Of a stretch of DNA of 64,000 bases, positions 59,401-64,000 are shown piece by piece (positions within the stretch are counted from its first letter, which is position 1; every line of letters begins with the position of its first letter). The stretch is from Paragorgia papillata (taxonomy: Eukaryota; Cnidaria; Anthozoa; Scleralcyonacea; Coralliidae). The notes beneath the pieces were generated by a model. That model was not told the origin of the DNA and searched no databases. It saw only the letters and a program-made list of their open reading frames with translations. The DNA is taken from positions 1-64,000 of the forward strand of contig JAWNZC010000447.1 in assembly GCA_035771165.1 (NCBI GenBank), in the 5' to 3' direction. Made by a program: the position numbers and the translations under genes.

Positions 59401-59797
59401 CTTTATAGGTGTTCAATGAGAACATATTGTATTAATTTATCTCATTTTAAGAAAACCACAAAGTGTGTACTATATATATTGCACACGTTCCAGATGGCCG
59501 TTGTTCTGACACGTTGTATTTTACATGTAATACCGTGTCTCCAATCACCTTTAATTTACGTCAAAAAATGTGGTGTCGTAATATTTGTCGGCGGCAAATT
59601 TGCCGAAATTTTGACATTCTTTGTCGAAATTTTAGCCGGTCGTGTTTGATACCGATACAAAGCAGTCAAATGCATAAACGAAATATCAGAAGTTCTTAGG
59701 GAACCTCAATCCCTCATGAGAAGTGAGAACAGAACAGCAAGTTCATGTAATATTATTATTGCGCAGCAATAAGCCACCGGTTGGTCCTGGGAACTAG

Positions 59798-60013
59798 CTA
59801 TGAAGAAAAAAATTCGCTACTGGTCAGTGGTTCCTCACGGCGTTCACGCATGCGTTCACGCATGCGTTCCAAGATACGTATTCTTGTCGTTTCGATCGAG
59901 GCTCTTGTTTGCTCGTTTGTGTATTGGAGAAGTTCCCTTTGAGAATCCATCAAATAAACCTGTTGTCCAAGTCCATCGTCGCTTTCAAAGCAAGAGAGTA
60001 GTTTGTTGATCAT
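59798..60013 (-). CDS. Unidentified 71-codon open frame with basic helical end
   Basis: An ATG at 60013 opens a frame reading MINKLLSCFESDDGLG and then a helix-like stretch rich in arginine and glutamate (RIRILERMRERMRERREE), ending TAG at 59798. The codon pattern looks coding, and the MRER repeat comes from a duplicated CACGCATGCGTT at 59842-59868. TCCTGGGAACTAG, similar to the hAT-like MITE end, follows just past the stop. It could be a short exon or transposon remnant. No family was recognised. Confidence 0.25.
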   Translation of the reverse strand: MINKLLSCFESDDGLGQQVYLMDSQRELLQYTNEQTRASIETTRIRILERMRERMRERREEPLTSSEFFSS

Positions 60014-60159
60014 ATTTACGTTAACTCTTTATGATTATTTTTTGTATTGCTGGTATGGGAAACATTAAATACCGCGTGAAGGAAATGTGATGTTTGGGAG
60101 TATTATTATTATTGTATGTATGTGTGTATGTATGTATATATATATGCACTGTTATTTCT

Positions 60160-60545
60160 AGGGAGTTATTTTAACTCCAAAAATGGAGTTAAAAAAAAGG
60201 TTCAAAACGCCCCAGTTTTTCAGAGTTATTTTAACTCCCCCAATTTTAACTCCATAGACGGAGTTAAAATAACTCCAATATTTGGATTCATTTTAACTCC
60301 AAATATGGAGTTATAATAACTCTGTTGAAGGAGTTATTTTAACTCTTTGAAAGGAGTTAAATTCACTCTTGTTTTGGAGTTATTTTAACTCCAAAAAAGA
60401 GTTGTTTAAAAAAGGTTCAAAACGCCCTGTTTTTTTGGAGTTATTTTAACTCCATCACTTTTAACTCTACTTACAGAGTTATTTTAACTCCAAAGTTGGA
60501 GCTATTTTAACTCTGTTGTTTTTAACTCTACCAGTAGAGTTATTC
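60160..60545. repeat. Left array of GAGTTATTTTAACTC palindromes
   Basis: At least eight full or near-full palindromes (GAGTTA-TTT-TAACTC or the AAA version) plus loose half-sites, at irregular 15-50 bp spacing. A longer sub-repeat AAAAAAGGTTCAAAACGCCC occurs twice (60193, 60411). Confidence 0.9.
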
Positions 60546-60779
60546 CTAAATATAAAATAAACACAAAATGTTTATAAATGAAAGTTGCATGTTTTAATTT
60601 ATAGTATTTAACAATAGTAAAATAAGATTTAATTCATTTTATAAATATAAAAAAAGAAAGTGCATGCAAAATAAATAGTCAGAAAATTATGTTAAATATT
60701 TTAGACAAAGTTTTCGGACACATCATGTATATTTTAAACATTTTATTATATATAGCTCAGCCAGATGTCTTGAGAGCTG

Positions 60780-61557
60780 AATGACAATTTGCTCTAAAGA
60801 TGTTGCGGCTCCTAATAGTCCTTTCTCCCAGAGTAGAGTCTCCTTCCTCTTCGGCTGTAATTTCTTTGCGATCCTCTTCTTCGATGCTACCGCGATGCCA
60901 CTTTTTGTCGCATTCTTCATCTCTGCATCTAATGTTTTACGAAATAAAGCAAACCTGAAATCCAAGCAACAATCAGCATTCAATAACTTTACGCACGTTC
61001 TGGTTGCCCCGTCCTCAACAGCGTGACGTTTATTCAAAGTCACCTATTGATTAACAAGAAATTCACAAATTATTCAATCCCTACCTACTCACCTTCTCTC
61101 GCCTTTCGCCAAAATATTGACTCCATTCTCTCCCTTTAAGTCCAGTAAATGGCGATTGATTCCACATATCAGCAAGTACAAACTTTTCGGCGGGTACCGT
61201 TCGCCATTCTGCTTCGCAACTTCGATAATGAACTTACACAACCAGAAGTTTACAGTATACGTAGTCATTTCATGTATAGGAACAGTTAAATCCTGTATTA
61301 GTTAAAACCACTCCCTCAAAGCCAACAGTCTCTTGTATTGCTCTCTTGTTCGAGCGAGTCGACTGCCATACTTCAAAAACCTTTAATGCCCATTTGGTAT
61401 TATAGACAGTGTTTTTAGGTGTTGCTTCTGCAAGTAAACACTTTCCTTCTTCTGCAGTTTTTGACGCACGAAAACGTTGCATTGACATGTTTACTGCAAC
61501 CACGTTAACTTTGAAATCAATAAACGACTGCATAACTTGTAAATTCAAATTAGACAT
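60780..61557 (-). pseudogene. Truncated Crypton/QRICH1-type gene, N-terminal half
   Basis: Block A (61557 to ~61295) encodes MSMQRFRASKTAEEGK and then TPKNTVYNTKWALKVFEVW, the typical N-terminal helical DNA-binding-like segment of Crypton-derived proteins. Block B (61292-61093) gives VNFWLCKFIIEV, RYPPKSLYLLICGINRHL. The B-C intron (61092-60955) has GTGAG and CAG borders and keeps the phase. Block C (60954 to ~60780) gives FRKTLDAEMKNATKSGI and LWEKGLLG, then loses similarity. Between A and B there is either a 1-base frame break or an undetected short intron. The downstream tyrosine-recombinase domain with its catalytic R-H-R-Y residues is absent, so no recombinase activity is expected. Family recognition is from memory of conserved phrases. 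Confidence 0.65.
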
Positions 61558-61662
61558 CGCTAGAATACCAAGGGGAATATAACTCTCTACATACGTAATT
61601 ATTCATTATAGTACTATTGTGAACTGTCGTTCATCAATAATCCATTATTAATTTCACAAGTA

Positions 61663-61765
61663 AGATAAAATACTCGCGGCCGATCTGTATGGGCATTAAC
61701 AATGGCTCGCGCTACGCGCTCGCCATTGTAAATGCCCATACAGATCGGCCGCTCGTATTTTATCT
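61663..61765. repeat. 103-bp near-perfect hairpin (AGATAAAATACTCG)
   Basis: AGATAAAATACTCGCGGCCG pairs with CGGCCGCTCGTATTTTATCT and continues ATCTGTATGGGCATT/AATGCCCATACAGAT and ACAATGG/CCATTGT. The apex is CTCGCGCTACGCGCTCG. It lies between the two gene fragments of the CACTG element. Confidence 0.9.
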
Positions 61766-61886
61766 ATTACATAAACATCAACATGCAAAGTTTCGAATCA
61801 CTTAATATAACTAATAATGTCTAAGCTAAATCTTTGAGAAGTTTATTAACTGAAACTCTCTTCCTTGCTTCCACAGTATTGTTCAT

Positions 61887-62123
61887 CTATGTTGCCTCCA
61901 AAAAGATGAAAAAGTTTTTCCCACTGGGAGGGTACTGCATGTTAAAAATATAATAGATACCAACAAGAAGTGACAATGCAGTTACCAGACCAACATTGTT
62001 CAACTTCGCAATGATAACACCCTCTGACACCAAGTATAGTGGGATAATATTTTCCAGTCCACCAGATCCAACAAGCCTTGGTGCTTTTGTTTTGGATATC
62101 ATTTTATCAATATCTTCCTGAGC
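61887..62123 (-). pseudogene. Isolated terminal exon of an unidentified gene
   Basis: An AG acceptor after a pyrimidine tract (TTCTCCTTTTTAG, 62124-62136) opens a frame starting AQEDIDKM and running 78 codons to TAG at 61887. It contains GSGGLENIIPLYLVSEGVI, then GLVTALSLLVGIYYIFNMQY and FFIFLE, a hydrophobic helix-rich end. From memory, similar endings occur in many uncharacterised cnidarian proteins, often repeat-associated. No upstream exon was found at 62.2-62.9 kb. Confidence 0.4.
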
Positions 62124-62139
62124 CTAAAAAGGAGAATTG

Positions 62140-62890
62140 GTATATATAAGTCAATGAAGTACAGAAAGTTGCTCATAGAAAGTGTGGTTCACTTAAATAC
62201 AATTTTATTCAAATATGATAGAATTTTATATTACTGACTTACTGTAAATACTAAAAATAAAATAAATATTGTTCTAAAATTTGCCTTTTAGAAGTGCACA
62301 TCCAAACATTTAGGATCCAAACAAAAACTTTAAGGCTACTTTTGAAGGGCCAGTTACTATTGGGGCCAGTTACTATCAAGATTCTACAGTATTATCCATT
62401 CCAAATCAAAGAATAATAATTTTATTTGACATGTTACTATGTAACTTACTGAGCAGATCTTTATAAAATCACTTGGTGCACTACTTCAGGCCGCATAGTA
62501 TCAGCAAACCCACCGGGCTCAGAACTAAGTCAAAATATGTTTGTATGCGAGTAGAACTTGGTACATGCAGTTAATTTATTAAGAAACCCACATCTTGTTG
62601 ATTATGCATAACGTACTGTAAATATTAATATTGGTCACTTTGAGTAAATTATGTAATTACCTTTACTTATAAATTACTGGTCATGTTATTTATTTTTTGA
62701 AGTAGAATGTGTGAATATTTATTTATATATTATTAATTAATATTTATTAATATATATTACTTTATTTATTTATACTTTATATAATAATTTACTACACATT
62801 ATACATGTGGTTAATTATAGCATGTACAGTAATAGTGAATAAAATATTATGTTTATACTGTATAATATAATACAGATGAATGATTCTCTG
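62140..62890. other. AT-rich spacer inside the CACTG element
   Basis: Very AT-rich, with TATTTATTAATATATATT-like runs at 62700-62790. No coding or structured repeat was recognised. Confidence 0.5.
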
Positions 62891-62894
62891 CTCC

Positions 62895-63606
62895 CATTTG
62901 ACTCCAGGAATGGAGTTATTTCAACTCATAATAATGCCCGAGTTATTCAACTATATGATGAGAGTTACTATAAGTTATAACTCCACTTGATGAAGTTAAT
63001 TTAACACTCTCGTTGGATTATAATAACCCTTTATTATAGAGTTATTTTAACTCCACTTGATGAAGTTAATTTAACTCTCGTTGGATTGTAATAACCCATT
63101 ATTATAGAGTTATTTTAACTCCACTTGATGAAGTTAATTTAACTCTCTCGTTGGATTACATTAACCCGTTATTATAGAGTTATTTTGACTCCTAATAATG
63201 CCCGAGTTATTTCAACTATATGATGAGAGTTATTTTAACTCCTGAGAGTTATTTTAACTCCATTATGAAAGTTAAAATAACTAAGCTAAAAGAGTTAATT
63301 TAACTCTCTCGTTGGAGTTATAATGACCCGTTATTATAGAGTTCTTTTGACTCGTATAAGAGTTATTTTAACTCCAGTGACAGAGTTAAAATAACTCCAG
63401 ATGATGCCAGAGTTGATTTAACTATGTGAGAAGAGTTATTTTAACTCTGGTGTGGGAGTTAAAATAACTCTTAGTCATGGAGGGGTTATTTTAACTCGAT
63501 CGAGGAGTCTTATTAACTCCAATATCGGAGTTAAAATAACTCCACCGAAATAACTCCATCCGGAGGAGTTAATTTAACTCCATTGGCCGAGTTATTTTAA
63601 CTCCTC
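62895..63606. repeat. Right array of GAGTTATTTTAACTC palindromes
   Basis: About twenty full or partial copies of GAGTTA-TTT-TAACTC and its complement. A longer ~66-bp sub-repeat (TGATGAAGTTAATTTAAC, CTCGTTGGATT, CCCGTTATTATAGAGTT) is in tandem about four times at 62985-63180 and again near 63290. Confidence 0.9.
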
Positions 63607-63619
63607 GGAAATAACAGTG

Positions 63620-64000
63620 TGTGTGTGTGTACTGTGTTGTATTGATGTGTATATACTGTAGTATATTGCAAAGAATTTCTTGACACTATTTGACACTAAG
63701 GTGTCTGAAATAGCTAATAATCTGGCGAGTTCCCCTTATTCACCTACCGAATTAACTACCAGTATGCTTTTCAAACAGCTCGTTTGAGATGTTAATCAAA
63801 ATTGTGTGTCTGTTATATTTAGGAATTTGATATTTACATATTAAAGAAAATTCTGCAAAGTAGTCTGGTATAGTTTTATTCATAAGGGGATCCGGCGATT
63901 AGCTTTTATTACCTAAGCAAATTTTGTTTTTGTGAATAAAAACCATCTTTTATGAGACATTTCCCACTCGATTATTACCTTGATATAATGTATGTACATG
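63620..64000. other. Flanking DNA to window end, no gene recognised
   Basis: Begins with a (GT)n run next to the CACTG-element end. The rest is AT-rich with no supported feature. Confidence 0.4.

Larger units (their letters stand above)
60147..63619. mobile_element. 3.5-kb CACTG...CAGTG element with palindromic subterminal arrays
   Basis: The left end CACTGTTATTTCTAGGGAGTT and right end AACTCCTCGGAAATAACAGTG are inverted repeats (CACTGTTATTTC exact). Both are followed inward by dense arrays of GAGTTATTTTAACTC-type palindromes. CACTR ends with subterminal repeats are characteristic of the CMC/EnSpm (CACTA) group; TG lies outside both ends but within GT-rich DNA, so the duplication is not informative. 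Inside, on the minus strand, are a truncated Crypton-type gene and one terminal exon of another gene. No CACTA transposase was seen, so it looks like a non-autonomous carrier of gene fragments. Confidence 0.75.

Noticed and set aside
1..64000. tRNA or rRNA genes
   Set aside because: I looked for TTCGA-containing T-loops with paired stems and rRNA-like blocks and found none convincing.

Overview
The window looks like metazoan nuclear DNA, most likely from a cnidarian. That assignment is an inference: the DNA is AT-rich, short GT-AG introns interrupt small coding blocks, and MITEs, foldback elements, Crypton-like domains and a possible Penelope-like ribozyme motif are all present. I see no intact, confidently functional host gene, no tRNA or rRNA, and no bacterial-style features. 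Almost everything is repetitive.

Layout. Positions 1-28,763 are one head-to-tail satellite array with a 173-bp monomer (about 160-165 copies). The first ~8.2 kb of the array is full of single-base insertions and looks like unpolished long-read consensus; from ~8.2 kb on the copies are clean. The array ends at a 1.3-kb foldback element (28,768-30,064) that carries the start of a zinc-ribbon/helix-turn-helix gene. A second foldback (30,102-32,476) follows, containing a pair of hairpin MITEs, then a broken Ty3/Gypsy pol fragment (33,680-34,930). Positions 35-39.9 kb are mostly unrecognised AT-rich DNA, with a possible Penelope-like ribozyme motif near 39.4 kb.

Positions 39,923-45,642 form a 5.7-kb giant palindrome. 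It is flanked by 6-bp direct repeats, its ends read 5'-AG...CT-3', it has purine/pyrimidine tracts and a 21-bp minisatellite at the apex, and an 885-bp element is nested in one arm. At 47.4-49.4 kb there are two head-to-head broken genes: an unidentified minus-strand gene and a plus-strand SAM-domain gene that runs into a foldback MITE. Positions 50.3-52.3 kb hold duplicated blocks and hairpins with a TTA-flanked MITE. Position 53.4 kb holds a transposon whose left inverted repeat contains a perfect 60-bp piece of the satellite. Positions 54,549-55,738 form another palindrome, flanked by TAA, whose two arms carry the same captured first exon (a signal-anchor-like N-terminus). Positions 57.7-58.6 kb hold a hAT-like MITE nested in another MITE.

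Positions 60,147-63,619 form a CACTG...CAGTG-ended element with dense arrays of the palindrome GAGTTATTTTAACTC near both ends. Inside it are a spliced, truncated Crypton/QRICH1-type gene and one terminal exon of a second gene, both on the minus strand.

The genes do not form a pathway. The common theme is inverted duplication: several elements carry gene 5' ends, in two cases on both arms, so read-through transcripts would fold into long hairpins. The satellite link at 53.4 kb, the 5.7-kb palindrome and the CACTG element are the most unusual items.
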